A stretch of DNA of 64,000 bases from NCBI RefSeq assembly GCF_030818895.1, contig NZ_JAUTBA010000001.1, positions 5,332,001 through 5,396,000 on the forward strand, given 5' to 3'. The notes below the pieces were generated by a model that was not told the DNA's origin, searched no databases, and saw nothing but the letters and a program-made list of their open reading frames with translations. Of this stretch, positions 34,778 through 44,112 are shown piece after piece (the stretch's first letter is position 1; each line of letters starts with the position of its first letter). The DNA comes from Sphingobacterium zeae. Lineage in GTDB: Bacteria > Bacteroidota > Bacteroidia > Sphingobacteriales > Sphingobacteriaceae. A program made the position numbers and the translations under genes.

Positions 34778-35375
34778 GGACTACCAATGCCTTTCTCAAT
34801 CGCGTTATCGAACTCAAGACCAATAACAAACACAGCACAGCAAAAATATAGACCGAAATAGTCGTTATTGAGATCTGCAACAAGTTCAAAATACCATATA
34901 ACCCCAACATCAGTGCGCGGTCACTTTTCCCCATGGGCCCATCATAACGACGGTCGTTGGCGACCACTTTTCCAATTAGACCACAGAATTCATTGATCAC
35001 GCTCAGTATAATAAAGCATACAACCAGGTATAAACTCTCGGGATGAAATTTCAGCAAGGGAAAAAAGATCAAGACATCGGAGACAATATCGCCCACCTCG
35101 TTCAGAACTTCTCCTGTTTTACTCGTTTGGTTAAAAAGACGGGCCATCATACCGTCCAGTGCATTCAACGCCATACGCAACAATAATCCGACTGGCAACG
35201 CCAGAAAGAAAACCGGGAAACGGTCGGCATACCAAAACAGCAGCGCTATAAGTATAGACAGCGCGATCGACCCAATCGTAATTTGATTTGCAGTCACCTT
35301 TTTTCGATGCAAAAAGTTCAAAATCGGCATCAACAACTGCTGAAATTTTGGTTTTAATTTATAAACAGAAATCAT
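34770..35375 (-). CDS. ynbA: CDP-alcohol phosphatidyltransferase-like protein (YnbA-like) with two Asp-to-Asn motif changes
   Basis: A 201-residue membrane enzyme with about five to six membrane segments. The CDP-alcohol phosphotransferase motif is present but altered. The classical pattern D-x2-DG-x2-AR-x8-G-x3-D-x3-D here reads N71-x2-D74-G75-x2-A78-R79-x8-G88-x3-N92-x3-D96, so the first and third aspartates are asparagines. Known family members use these aspartates to hold two metal ions. It is the first gene of the minus-strand lipid operon, and it starts at ATG 35373-35375. Confidence 0.8.
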   Translation of the reverse strand: MISVYKLKPKFQQLLMPILNFLHRKKVTANQITIGSIALSILIALLFWYADRFPVFFLALPVGLLLRMALNALDGMMARLFNQTSKTGEVLNEVGDIVSDVLIFFPLLKFHPESLYLVVCFIILSVINEFCGLIGKVVANDRRYDGPMGKSDRALMLGLYGILNLLQISITTISVYIFAVLCLLLVLSSITRLRKALVVHE

Positions 35376-35420
35376 ATTGTACGAGCTATAGCTATCTTTT
35401 TTATTTTTTTTAAAAAAAAA

Positions 35421-35451
35421 TTTGTATAGTGTAATAAATACACTATATTTG
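35421..35451 (+). promoter_or_regulatory. Strong Bacteroidota promoter with internal palindrome
   Basis: TTTG at 35421-35424, a 19-bp spacer and a perfect TATATTTG at 35444-35451. The spacer holds a 9-bp perfect inverted repeat TATAGTGTA-ATAAA-TACACTATA (35425-35447), whose GTGTA...TACAC core resembles operators of GntR/YtrA-type repressors. It is directed away from ynbA. Confidence 0.7.
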
Positions 35452-35456
35452 TGTCA

Positions 35457-35522
35457 TCATAATTTAGGTTTATAATTGGTTATTTAAGGTTTTCATTCTC
35501 CCCGTTTGAAAACCTTTTTTTT
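35457..35522 (+). ncRNA. Candidate small RNA (about 66 nt)
   Basis: A transcript starting near 35457, just after the promoter above, would end at the strong intrinsic terminator 35486-35522. The region has no ATG and no gene in this direction; the next gene (35539-37023) is on the other strand and convergent. This is inferred from the promoter and terminator only; no known family was recognised. Confidence 0.45.
35486..35522 (+). terminator. Intrinsic terminator of the candidate small RNA
   Basis: A ten-base perfect stem (AAGGTTTTCA at 35486-35495 with TGAAAACCTT at 35507-35516), an 11-base loop and eight Ts (35515-35522). On the minus strand no T-run follows, so it is directed to the plus strand. 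Confidence 0.85.
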
Positions 35523-35538
35523 GTCCTTAAATTATGGA

Positions 35539-37023
35539 TTACCATCGTCCGCCTGCACCACCGCCGCCAGAAGATCCACCACCAAAGCTACCACCACCAC
35601 CGCTACTACTAGATCCGCCGCCAGAACTGCTCGATGTAGATCGCACCTTGACAGGAATTGAATGCTCCCCATGAGACACACGATGTCCACAATTCTTACA
35701 GAGGTCAAAACGTTCTTCTAGCCCTTGTGAACTATACGTTGCGGCTCGGATCGTTTTAGTACGCCCTGTTTCAAAGGTTCTATAATGGCATGCAGGGCAA
35801 TCGACAAAGCCAGCATTTTCATCCCATGGAACCAGCTTGATTTCATTGCTTGTCTGGTTTATCCAGATCTCGTAAGATCGACTGCCAATTTTCTTTTCCA
35901 AAAGCTGGCCAGGATCCAGATATGCGCTTTCTCTGGTAGATGCATCATCCTTATTCATCCGTAACCAATTTCCTGAATTATCAGGCGGGGCCAGCCGCAG
36001 TTCATTTCTCCGAATCCGTTTATTTAATCCAATAAGATCAAATAAGGCCAATGGACTAAGCAATAATGGTACAAGTCCCCACACACGAAATTTACGTAAG
36101 GCCCGCTGAATATTCTCCTCATCGCGATAGGAGTTAACAATCTGTGTGCGACTAGCATTATATTTCATCGCCAAAGTAATGCTGCCAAATACAAATATAA
36201 AATAGGGTAAATTTTTCCACTGATAAACCACCTCAAAATTTTTTAAGGCAAAGGCACAGATAAACACACTGATAAACATGAGTATTCCCATACAGCCACA
36301 TCCGCTCACCAAAGGTGGAAAATATTTACTTTTTTTGGTCAGCTGCCCCTTTATCGCTCTGGTCACCTCACCCAGCCAGATATAACATATTGCAAACAAG
36401 CTCAATACCAAAAAAGAGTTGCGCAGAATAGGACTTTTAAAGCTCCAAACTGGTATCGCTTCTGGCATTAAGCGCTCCAGTTCAGCCTTGCTGTCTGCAG
36501 ACGTCAGTATTGTTTTTATAAAACCCGAAGCTTCTAAAACACCGCGGTCATAATCTTCATTTCGAAAGTTGGGTACGAGATACTTTTCTCCTATACGTTT
36601 AAGATAAGCATCTGGCAAGATGCTCTCCATACCATATCCAGTAATAAAGCGGTATTCATGCCGCTCTTTTGCAATAAATAACAAAAGCCCATTGTTACTT
36701 TCCTTCTTACCGATACCCCAGGTATTGAATAATTTTAACGCAAATTCGAAATCACTGTCGCCAACATAATCATTCACAACAACGATGGCAAATTCACTTT
36801 TTGTGGTAGCCTCGATCTCCTTAGACAAACCATCTAACTCAGACACCGCGCCCGAAGATAGAATCCCATCGGGATTGGACACAAAATAATCCTGCCCCTT
36901 TATTTTTGGATTGGGCAAATTGTCTACCGTATAAGCAGTAGATTGTGCAAAGGATGTTAGTCCCGTTAGGAAAGTTCCCAACAACACCAAAAAAAAGACG
37001 GAAAATCGATGTAACTTCAGCAT
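35539..37023 (-). CDS. TPM-domain (YgcG-like) membrane protein with Gly/Ser-rich tail
   Basis: A 494-residue protein. A signal peptide (FFLVLLGTFLTGLTSFAQS) precedes a TPM domain (about 45-180: VSELDGLSKEIEATTKSEFAIVVVND, DRGVLEASGFI), followed by three or four membrane segments (about 200-330), a cysteine-rich segment (CPACHYR and CKNCGHR, a likely zinc ribbon) and a very low-complexity Gly/Ser tail ending GGRW. TPM proteins are tied to photosystem repair in plants and have an unknown envelope role in bacteria. It begins 51 bp after gntP ends, but is probably separate in function. Confidence 0.75.
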   Translation of the reverse strand: MLKLHRFSVFFLVLLGTFLTGLTSFAQSTAYTVDNLPNPKIKGQDYFVSNPDGILSSGAVSELDGLSKEIEATTKSEFAIVVVNDYVGDSDFEFALKLFNTWGIGKKESNNGLLLFIAKERHEYRFITGYGMESILPDAYLKRIGEKYLVPNFRNEDYDRGVLEASGFIKTILTSADSKAELERLMPEAIPVWSFKSPILRNSFLVLSLFAICYIWLGEVTRAIKGQLTKKSKYFPPLVSGCGCMGILMFISVFICAFALKNFEVVYQWKNLPYFIFVFGSITLAMKYNASRTQIVNSYRDEENIQRALRKFRVWGLVPLLLSPLALFDLIGLNKRIRRNELRLAPPDNSGNWLRMNKDDASTRESAYLDPGQLLEKKIGSRSYEIWINQTSNEIKLVPWDENAGFVDCPACHYRTFETGRTKTIRAATYSSQGLEERFDLCKNCGHRVSHGEHSIPVKVRSTSSSSGGGSSSSGGGGSFGGGSSGGGGAGGRW

Positions 37024-37074
37024 AATTTTAGCACAGCAAAATTCGGTTCATTTTTACGATTTTAAGAAAAAAAG

Positions 37075-38397
37075 TCAATGGCCAAGCCAATGTAAAACCA
37101 AGACACCGATCAATCCAACAACAGACACGAGCGTTTCCATCACAGTCCATGAGCGAAACGTATCCTTCATGCTCACGCCAAAATAAGATTTAAACATCCA
37201 AAACCCCGGATCATTGACGTGGGAGAACATGAGACTACCCGCTCCCGTCGCTAGCACCATTAATTCAGGAGTAACATTTCCTGCCTGTACAATGGGAAGC
37301 ATAATACCCGCAGCCGTTAGCCCAGCAACACTTGCTGAACCGATAACCAGACGAATGACACCGGCTATTAACCATGCAAGCACAAGAGGCGACAAGCTAA
37401 GGTCGGCAGTTATGTCAGCGATGTAGTTCGCTACACCACTATCTACCAAAATTTGCTTGAAGGCGCCTGATGCTGCAATGATAAAAAGGATCATCATGAT
37501 GCCGCGGATTGCTTCTTCCACACTTGCTGACTGCTCCCGCAAACTTTTACCTTGACGAATACCCATCGTATACATTGCCACTAAAGCTGCAATCATTAAA
37601 GCAACAACCGGGTCGCCCAAAAAACGTAGTGCCGCCAGCCAAAAGGAGTCTTTTGGGAATAGTAGATGTGCAAATGAACCAAAAGCTATTAAAACTATTG
37701 GAAAAAGACCCGTAAATATACTAATTGCAAATCCGGGAAGCTCTTTTCGATCTGCCTTATCATGCTCAGGAAAAAACTCGGTCGGTGGGTTGGTCGGAAT
37801 ATGCTTAAGCATCCTGCCAAAGAGTGGCCCACCGATAATGATGGCAGGAATTGCCACAACAATGCCATAAGCCATTGTTAAACCTATATCCGCATTGTAA
37901 GTAACCGCTATGGCTGTAGCTCCAGGATGGGGTGGCAAATAACCGTGCGTCACAGAAAGCGCTGCGAGCAGCGGAATAGCAACATAAAGTAAGGGCATTT
38001 TATTAGAAGCACATACCATGAAAACAAACGGAACCAAGACGATAAAGCCGACATTGTAAAATAAGGGAATTCCTACTAAAAAGCCCGTGAGAACCATTGC
38101 CCACGGTAAGTTCTTTCGCCCAAATACAGCCGTTAGTACCGTTGTAATCTTTTCTGCAGCACCACCCTCCGCCATCAATTTCCCGAGTAAAGACCCGAAA
38201 GCCAACAAAAGTGCCAACTGTCCCATGGTACTGCTCACTCCGGTTTCAACAGACTTAAGGATATCGACGGCACTCATATTCATAGCAAAACCGACCGCAA
38301 CAGAAGTTATCAGTAATGAAAAGATCGTGTTTAACCTAACGACAGTAACTAAGAGGAGTAATAAAGCTACTCCCAAAATAACGATGATTAGCGGCAT
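37075..38397 (-). CDS. gntP: Gluconate:H+ symporter, GntP family
   Basis: A 440-residue inner-membrane transporter with about 12-14 membrane segments. The family pattern is visible in PGATAIAVTYNADIGLTMAYG and in LATGAGSLMFSHVNDPGFWMFK near the C-terminus. It takes up gluconate or a related sugar acid. It starts 16 bp after the gluconokinase stop, and gnd is divergent just beyond, so the three genes form a gluconate catabolic set. Confidence 0.92.
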   Translation of the reverse strand: MPLIIVILGVALLLLLVTVVRLNTIFSLLITSVAVGFAMNMSAVDILKSVETGVSSTMGQLALLLAFGSLLGKLMAEGGAAEKITTVLTAVFGRKNLPWAMVLTGFLVGIPLFYNVGFIVLVPFVFMVCASNKMPLLYVAIPLLAALSVTHGYLPPHPGATAIAVTYNADIGLTMAYGIVVAIPAIIIGGPLFGRMLKHIPTNPPTEFFPEHDKADRKELPGFAISIFTGLFPIVLIAFGSFAHLLFPKDSFWLAALRFLGDPVVALMIAALVAMYTMGIRQGKSLREQSASVEEAIRGIMMILFIIAASGAFKQILVDSGVANYIADITADLSLSPLVLAWLIAGVIRLVIGSASVAGLTAAGIMLPIVQAGNVTPELMVLATGAGSLMFSHVNDPGFWMFKSYFGVSMKDTFRSWTVMETLVSVVGLIGVLVLHWLGH

Positions 38398-38413
38398 AAT
38401 AATTTATATCTAG

Positions 38414-39925
38414 TTAAAACTCGCCTTCCAATATATGGTAGAGGCGTTCAAATTTCTGGAAGTTTTTCATATACACAGCGTGATTCTCCGCACTCGGTTT
38501 ATAATAGTGCTCGGTATCTTGCTCTGCTTCCGCTTGTGTGTTTTTTATAGTAGACTCACCTCCCTGTATACCTAATGCTTCCAAGCCGATTAATGCTGCT
38601 CCCCATGCAGAGCTTTCTACCGTATTTTTGGTGAATACAGGTTTATTGAAAATATCTGCAAGCATCTGCACCAACAATGATGAACGTGCTAGGCCGCCGC
38701 TTGCGAAGATCGTCTGAATTGAACCGGTGTTCTCCTCTAAAGCAATTCCTACACTGTAAATTGCAAACAACATCCCTTCCATCATGGCACGGGCAAAGTG
38801 CGCTCTGCCATGATGCAACTGTATTCCAAAATAAACACCCTTTGCATTGGCATTCCAATGTGGTGCGCGTTCACCAGTGAGATAGGGTAAGAATATCAAA
38901 CCCTCCCCCCCGGGAACGACGGATTCGATCAAAGCATCTAACGACGCGGAAGGATCTTCATCTGCTTCCATTTGAATAAATTCGCGTAAAAAGTTGTCTC
39001 GAAACCAGTTGCGTAATACACCGCCATTGTTGACCGCGCCACCAATTATATATTCATTTGGTCTCAGTAGGTATGTAAATAGCCTTTGCTTTTTCTCTTG
39101 ATTTGCCTGCGAACTTGCTACGCGAATAGCTCCACTCGTACCAATAGTTACCGAAGCCACCCCAGGACGTATAGCTCCCACACCGAGATTAGCCAGACAA
39201 CCATCGCTACCACCTATCACAAAAGGGGTATCTTCAGGGATGTGCATCAAGGCCGCAATTTCTAGGTTAGGCACAGTTAACATATAATCGACCGGAACTA
39301 GAGATGCTAATTGCTCTTTCGATATACCGGCCAACATTAACGCCTGATCAGACCATATTAATTCACGTATGTCGAAAAGTCCTGTTGCAGATGCAATGGA
39401 ATGATCGACCACATAAACGCCAAAGAGCCGGTAAAAAAGAAATTCTTTGATACCAATAAACTTATACGACTGAGCAAATAATTTTTGATCGTTGGACTTC
39501 ATCCACATCAATTTGCAAAGCAAAGACATGGGATGTATTGGCGTTCCTGTCCGCTGATAAAGCAGTCTGCCCACCTCACTCGTCGCTAGGGCAACCGCGA
39601 TATCCTCACTTCTGCGATCTGCCCATATTATGCAGTTGCTAAGTGGCTGTCCCAGCGAGTCAACAGCGATCAGTCCGTGCATAGCACTGCTCACCGAAAT
39701 ACATACAGGTTTCGGTATAGCAGCGCTAGATTGCTTTAGGCTAATCATGACATCCCTAATAGAATCAATACATGCGCCATAAACGATCTCTGGATCTTGC
39801 TCATACCAGCCTTCCGACGGATTTAATATGGGATAAGGTATGCTATGCTGCGACAAGATGTTACCCGCATAGTCAAATGCAACAGCTTTCGCAGATGATG
39901 TACCAATGTCTAATCCAATAATCAT
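38414..39925 (-). CDS. gntK: Gluconokinase (FGGY family)
   Basis: A 503-residue carbohydrate kinase of the FGGY type. The N-terminal phosphate loop is GLDIGTSSAKAVAFD, the middle has GWYEQDPE, and the C-terminal ATP domain has VTIGTSGAIR and FASGGLARSSLLVQMLADI. The neighbours (GntP permease, 6-phosphogluconate dehydrogenase) make gluconate the likely substrate, giving 6-phosphogluconate; sequence alone leaves xylulose or other sugars possible. It is the first gene of the minus-strand unit. Confidence 0.85.
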   Translation of the reverse strand: MIIGLDIGTSSAKAVAFDYAGNILSQHSIPYPILNPSEGWYEQDPEIVYGACIDSIRDVMISLKQSSAAIPKPVCISVSSAMHGLIAVDSLGQPLSNCIIWADRRSEDIAVALATSEVGRLLYQRTGTPIHPMSLLCKLMWMKSNDQKLFAQSYKFIGIKEFLFYRLFGVYVVDHSIASATGLFDIRELIWSDQALMLAGISKEQLASLVPVDYMLTVPNLEIAALMHIPEDTPFVIGGSDGCLANLGVGAIRPGVASVTIGTSGAIRVASSQANQEKKQRLFTYLLRPNEYIIGGAVNNGGVLRNWFRDNFLREFIQMEADEDPSASLDALIESVVPGGEGLIFLPYLTGERAPHWNANAKGVYFGIQLHHGRAHFARAMMEGMLFAIYSVGIALEENTGSIQTIFASGGLARSSLLVQMLADIFNKPVFTKNTVESSAWGAALIGLEALGIQGGESTIKNTQAEAEQDTEHYYKPSAENHAVYMKNFQKFERLYHILEGEF

Positions 39926-40103
39926 AAATAAAATTGATGTTTAGGAGAGTTCAATATACGGATTATCCGTTGGTTTACAACAAAAGACTCAAAACCAGCC
40001 AGGTAATTTGGAGAGAGAAAAGCACCTCCTAACGATCTGCTGATAATTCTCTTTCATAGTATCAACAAAAATGGTAAATTTCAGCTTAGAAAAACGATAT
40101 TAA

Positions 40104-41522
40104 ATGATGAGTATAAATAAAAAGAATAACTACGATTTTGGAATAGTTGGACTCGGCGTAATGGGACGTAATTTATTGCTGAACATCGCAGACAACGGTT
40201 TCGCGGTAGCAGGATTAGACCTCGATTCACAAAAAGCGAAGTCATTGGAATCTGAAGCAAGTGAAGGACATCGCATCAAAGTGACGACCCAAGTCGAAGA
40301 GTTTATAGGAGCTTTGCAACAACCCAGAGCAATTATGCTGTTGGTGCCGGCCGGAAAGCCGGTCGATATGGCGATTGCCAGTCTTGTTCCGCTTTTGGAT
40401 AAAGGAGATATCATCATCGACGGCGGAAACACGTACTTCGCGGATACGGACAGACGATTTAATGAACTTTCCGTTATGGGTATACATTTCTTCGGAATGG
40501 GTATATCTGGAGGAGAAAGTGGCGCTCGTCGTGGTCCAAGCTTGATGCCCGGGGGCGACAGAAAGGCTTACGAAAGACTTAGGCCAATATTCGAGGCGGT
40601 TGCGGCCAAGGTAGCCGACGAACCCTGTGTGGAATTTTTAGGCAACGGGTCGGCCGGAAATTATGTAAAGATGGTACATAACGGTATAGAATATGGTATC
40701 ATGCAGTTAATTGCAGAGACCTATGACCTGATGAAAAGATTATATGGTTTTGACGCCCAAACCATACAGCAGACTTTCGAAGAATGGAATAAGGGCTACT
40801 TAAACTCGTTCTTGCTTGAAATTACCGCTCAGATTCTGAAGAAAAAAGAGGGTGACCAGTATTTGGTGGACCTGATCTCAGATTGGGCAAGATCGAAGGG
40901 AACGGGTAAATGGACTTCGCAAAATGCGATGGATCTACAGGTGCCAGTGCCGGTGATCGATGCAGCGGTCAATATGCGCGATATGTCCAAATACAAACCC
41001 GAACGTGTGGAGGCGGCAAAATTACTTAAATGGGATGGACAGCCTGTTGATCTGCCCGCCGAAACGCTTATTGCCCGCTTAAAAAATGCATTGTACTTTG
41101 TGATCATCACGACCTATGCGCAAGGTTTGGCACAGCTTACCGTTGCATCGGAAAACTATAATTATGAACTAGATTTACAGGTGGTAACCAAAATTTGGCG
41201 CGGCGGCTGTATCATTCGCGCGGCTTTGCTCGAAGATTTTAGAAAAGCCTATGCGACCAATCCAAGCTTGCGTAACATCCTACTCGATAGTAACATTGCA
41301 CAGAAGCTACTGAACACGCAGGCCAGCGTTCGCGAGGTATTGAAGGATGCTATCGCAAACGGGATACCGGTATCCGGATACGTAAACGCACTCGCTTATT
41401 TTGACGCCTACAGATCGGAAAAATTACCGACAAATATTATACAGGCACAACGAGACTATTTTGGTGCACATACCTATGAACGTATTGATCGGGAAGGTAT
41501 CTTTCACACACTTTGGGATTAA
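40104..41522 (+). CDS. gnd: 6-phosphogluconate dehydrogenase, decarboxylating
   Basis: Converts 6-phosphogluconate to ribulose 5-phosphate with NADP reduction. The 472-residue protein starts with MM (either ATG may be used) and shows the dinucleotide motif GLGVMGRNLLLNIADNG, FFGMGISGGESGARRGPSLMPGG, the catalytic lysine region GNYVKMVHNGIEYG and the C-terminal RAQRDYFGAHTYER-like segment. It is divergent from gntK/gntP and completes the route from gluconate to the pentose phosphate pathway. A bidirectional terminator follows. Confidence 0.95.
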   Translation: MMSINKKNNYDFGIVGLGVMGRNLLLNIADNGFAVAGLDLDSQKAKSLESEASEGHRIKVTTQVEEFIGALQQPRAIMLLVPAGKPVDMAIASLVPLLDKGDIIIDGGNTYFADTDRRFNELSVMGIHFFGMGISGGESGARRGPSLMPGGDRKAYERLRPIFEAVAAKVADEPCVEFLGNGSAGNYVKMVHNGIEYGIMQLIAETYDLMKRLYGFDAQTIQQTFEEWNKGYLNSFLLEITAQILKKKEGDQYLVDLISDWARSKGTGKWTSQNAMDLQVPVPVIDAAVNMRDMSKYKPERVEAAKLLKWDGQPVDLPAETLIARLKNALYFVIITTYAQGLAQLTVASENYNYELDLQVVTKIWRGGCIIRAALLEDFRKAYATNPSLRNILLDSNIAQKLLNTQASVREVLKDAIANGIPVSGYVNALAYFDAYRSEKLPTNIIQAQRDYFGAHTYERIDREGIFHTLWD

Positions 41523-41563
41523 GAAAAAAAGCCTGAAGATTCGATTAATCTTAATTTAAAACG

Positions 41564-41600
41564 CAAAAAAGCGGCTCTTATATAAAAAAGCCGCTTTTTA
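41564..41600. terminator. Bidirectional terminator between gnd and the ABC-F gene
   Basis: An inverted repeat (AAAAGCGGCT with AGCCGCTTTT), with an A-run on the left and a T-run on the right, lies between two convergent genes. Confidence 0.85.
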
Positions 41601-41644
41601 TAACTGAGCCCCCTACCGGGTGTTATACAAAGATTATTTAGATG

Positions 41645-43276
41645 CTAACGTTCAATATCCTTTAAGCTGCTCATCTTCTTGTATTCCAAGAAGCCTTTAA
41701 TATCTTCAAAATGCTCCCGTACGCGCTTGTTTCCAAATTCAAAAACTTTCTCCGCTAAGCCATCCAAAAAGTCACGATCGTGGGAAACAAGGATCAATGT
41801 ACCATCGAAATCTTTTAAAGCATCTTTGATAATGTCCTTGGTCTTCATATCCAAATGGTTCGTCGGCTCATCGAGAATCAATACATTGACCGGTTCCAAC
41901 AACAATTTTATCATGGCCAACCGCGTTCTTTCTCCTCCAGATAGCACCTTCACTTTTTTGGTCGTATCGTCGCCACTAAACATAAAAGCGCCCAAAAGAT
42001 CTTTCATTTTAACACGCACTTCACCCACAGCAATTTGATCAATGGTATCAAAAACAGTCATTTCACCATCAAGTAAGGATGCCTGATTCTGTGCGAAATA
42101 GCCAATTTTTGCATTGTGCCCAACTTTTAACGTACCTTCGAAATCGATTTCCCCCATAATAGCTTTGATCATGGTCGATTTACCTTCACCGTTCTTTCCG
42201 ACAAAAGCGACCTTTTCACCACGTTCGATGACCATATTTGCTTTTTGAAAGACGACATGATCGCCATAAGCTTTCGTCAGATCTTCCACAATAACCGGAT
42301 ATTGGCCTGAGCGTGGAGATGGCGGAAATTTAAGACGCAACGCCGAGGTATCCACCTCATCGATCTCAATAATCTCCAATTTTTCCAGCATTTTCACACG
42401 CGACTGTACTTGCAAAGTCTTTGAATACGTACCTCTAAAACGGTCTATAAACTCCTGGTTGTCTGCAATAAAACGTTGCTGTTCTTCATACGCTTTTAGC
42501 TGATGCTGACGACGCTCCTGACGTAATTCCAGATAATGACTGTACTTGGCACGATAGTCATAAATCCGTCCCATCGTCACCTCAATGGTCCGATTCGTAA
42601 TATTATCAACAAATGCTCTATCGTGCGAGATCACAATAACGGCTTTCGCCGAATTTACCAAGAAATCCTCAAGCCATTGAATACTCTCAATATCCATGTG
42701 ATTCGTAGGCTCATCCAATAAGATCAAATCTGGCTTTTTTAGTAATATCTTAGCCAACTCGATGCGCATACGCCAGCCACCAGAAAATTCAGATGTTTGT
42801 CTAGTAAAATCCGTGCGCTCAAAACCAAGACCCTTCAATACCTTCTCGACCTCCGCGTCATAGTTGACTTCCTCAATCGAATAGAACTTTTCACTTAATT
42901 CGGAAACACGTTCGATCAATTGCATATAATCATCAGATTCATAATCCGTACGAATATTCAACTGCTCATTCAGGTTTTCCAACTCATCACGCATACCATA
43001 AACTTCTTCGAACGCCTTTGATGTTTCCTCAAAAACAGTCACGTTATCCTCTGTTAGCAAATGTTGTGGTAAATAGGCTATAATGGCATCTTTCGGACCA
43101 GCAACATTACCTGTCGTAGGTTTACCCACTCCAGCAATAATTTTCAACAAGGTGGACTTACCAGCACCATTTTTGCCCATCAATGCGATCTTGTCATTCT
43201 CATTGATGGAGAAAGATACATCTGAAAAAAGAGTTGTTCCCCCAAAGGAAACAGAAATATTATTTACGTCAATCAC
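41645..43276 (-). CDS. ABC-F family ATPase
   Basis: A soluble protein with two ABC modules and no membrane domain, of the ABC-F class that acts on ribosomes (translation factors and antibiotic resistance). Walker A motifs are GKNGAGKST and GKNGEGKST; signature motifs are FSGGWRMRIELA and LSGGERTRLAMI; Walker B/H-loop pairs are LLDEPTNHMD and ILDEPTNHLD. I chose a GTG at 43274-43276 (543 aa, starting IDVNNISVSFGG after the initiator). The upstream extension to a TTG at 43333 has no ATG and would run into the trmD promoter region. The exact subfamily was not determined. Confidence 0.88.
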   Translation of the reverse strand: MIDVNNISVSFGGTTLFSDVSFSINENDKIALMGKNGAGKSTLLKIIAGVGKPTTGNVAGPKDAIIAYLPQHLLTEDNVTVFEETSKAFEEVYGMRDELENLNEQLNIRTDYESDDYMQLIERVSELSEKFYSIEEVNYDAEVEKVLKGLGFERTDFTRQTSEFSGGWRMRIELAKILLKKPDLILLDEPTNHMDIESIQWLEDFLVNSAKAVIVISHDRAFVDNITNRTIEVTMGRIYDYRAKYSHYLELRQERRQHQLKAYEEQQRFIADNQEFIDRFRGTYSKTLQVQSRVKMLEKLEIIEIDEVDTSALRLKFPPSPRSGQYPVIVEDLTKAYGDHVVFQKANMVIERGEKVAFVGKNGEGKSTMIKAIMGEIDFEGTLKVGHNAKIGYFAQNQASLLDGEMTVFDTIDQIAVGEVRVKMKDLLGAFMFSGDDTTKKVKVLSGGERTRLAMIKLLLEPVNVLILDEPTNHLDMKTKDIIKDALKDFDGTLILVSHDRDFLDGLAEKVFEFGNKRVREHFEDIKGFLEYKKMSSLKDIER

Positions 43277-43360
43277 TGTATATACACTTAATTTTGGCAC
43301 AAAGATAAGCGAATCAATCTTATAAATAGACAATGGTGCATTTTTGTGTATCTTTGCGCC

Positions 43361-44038
43361 ATGCGTTTTGATATTATTACGGTCTTACCAGACCTGCTGG
43401 AAAGTCCATTTGCACACTCCATTTTGCAACGAGCAAAAAACAAAGGTTTGGCTGAAATACATGTTCACAACTTAAGAGACTATTCAACCAATAAACACAA
43501 AAGTGTCGATGATTATCCCTACGGCGGCGGATCCGGTATGGTTCTCCAAATCGAGCCTTTTGCAAAGTGTATTGAGCAATTGCAATCCGAGCGGGTGTAC
43601 GATGAGATCATCTATATGACTCCAGACGGTGAAACATTCAATCAGGATATTGCGAACGGACTATCTACAAAAGGAAATATGATGATCCTTTGTGGACATT
43701 ATAAGGGCATTGATCAACGTATCCGTGATATTTATGTAACAAAAGAGATTTCAGTCGGTGACTATGTGCTATCTGGCGGAGAACTTCCAGCCGCAATTGT
43801 TACAGACGCTATTATCAGATTGATTCCTGGCGTATTATCAGATGAAACTTCCGCTCTTTCCGATTCATTTCAGGATGGATTGCTCGACGCACCAATCTAT
43901 ACACGCCCTGCAGAGTGGAAAGGCCATAAAGTACCAGCTATTCTACTTAGTGGTCACGAAGCAAAAATTGCAGCCTGGAAGGATGAACAACAGTTAAAAA
44001 GGACACAAGAAAGACGTCCTGATTTATTAAATGATTAA
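43361..44038 (+). CDS. trmD: tRNA (guanine(37)-N1)-methyltransferase
   Basis: A SPOUT-class methyltransferase that makes m1G37 in tRNA and prevents frameshifting. The start is ATG 43361 (MRFDIITVLPDLLESPF), giving 225 residues; a TTG-based extension was rejected. Knot motifs are visible: MMILCGHYKGIDQRI and EISVGDYVLSGGELPA, then DAPIYTRPAEWKGHKVP. It is divergent from the ABC-F gene. The trp leader follows within about 75 bp. Confidence 0.95.
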   Translation: MRFDIITVLPDLLESPFAHSILQRAKNKGLAEIHVHNLRDYSTNKHKSVDDYPYGGGSGMVLQIEPFAKCIEQLQSERVYDEIIYMTPDGETFNQDIANGLSTKGNMMILCGHYKGIDQRIRDIYVTKEISVGDYVLSGGELPAAIVTDAIIRLIPGVLSDETSALSDSFQDGLLDAPIYTRPAEWKGHKVPAILLSGHEAKIAAWKDEQQLKRTQERRPDLLND

Positions 44039-44075
44039 GAAATAAGGGGAATTTTTGTTTTTTTGTCACAAAAAG

Positions 44076-44105
44076 TTTGCTTATTTATTTTTTTTTATAA
44101 ATTTG
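44076..44105 (+). promoter_or_regulatory. Promoter of the trp operon
   Basis: TTTG at 44076-44079, an 18-bp spacer and a perfect -7 element TAAATTTG at 44098-44105. The transcript start should be only a few bases before the leader peptide ATG at 44113, so the leader peptide may be nearly leaderless. Confidence 0.6.
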
Positions 44106-44112
44106 TGTAATA

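Noticed and set aside
35486..35522. Hairpin as the terminator of the TPM gene
   Set aside because: On the minus strand no T-run follows the stem; the T-run is on the plus strand.
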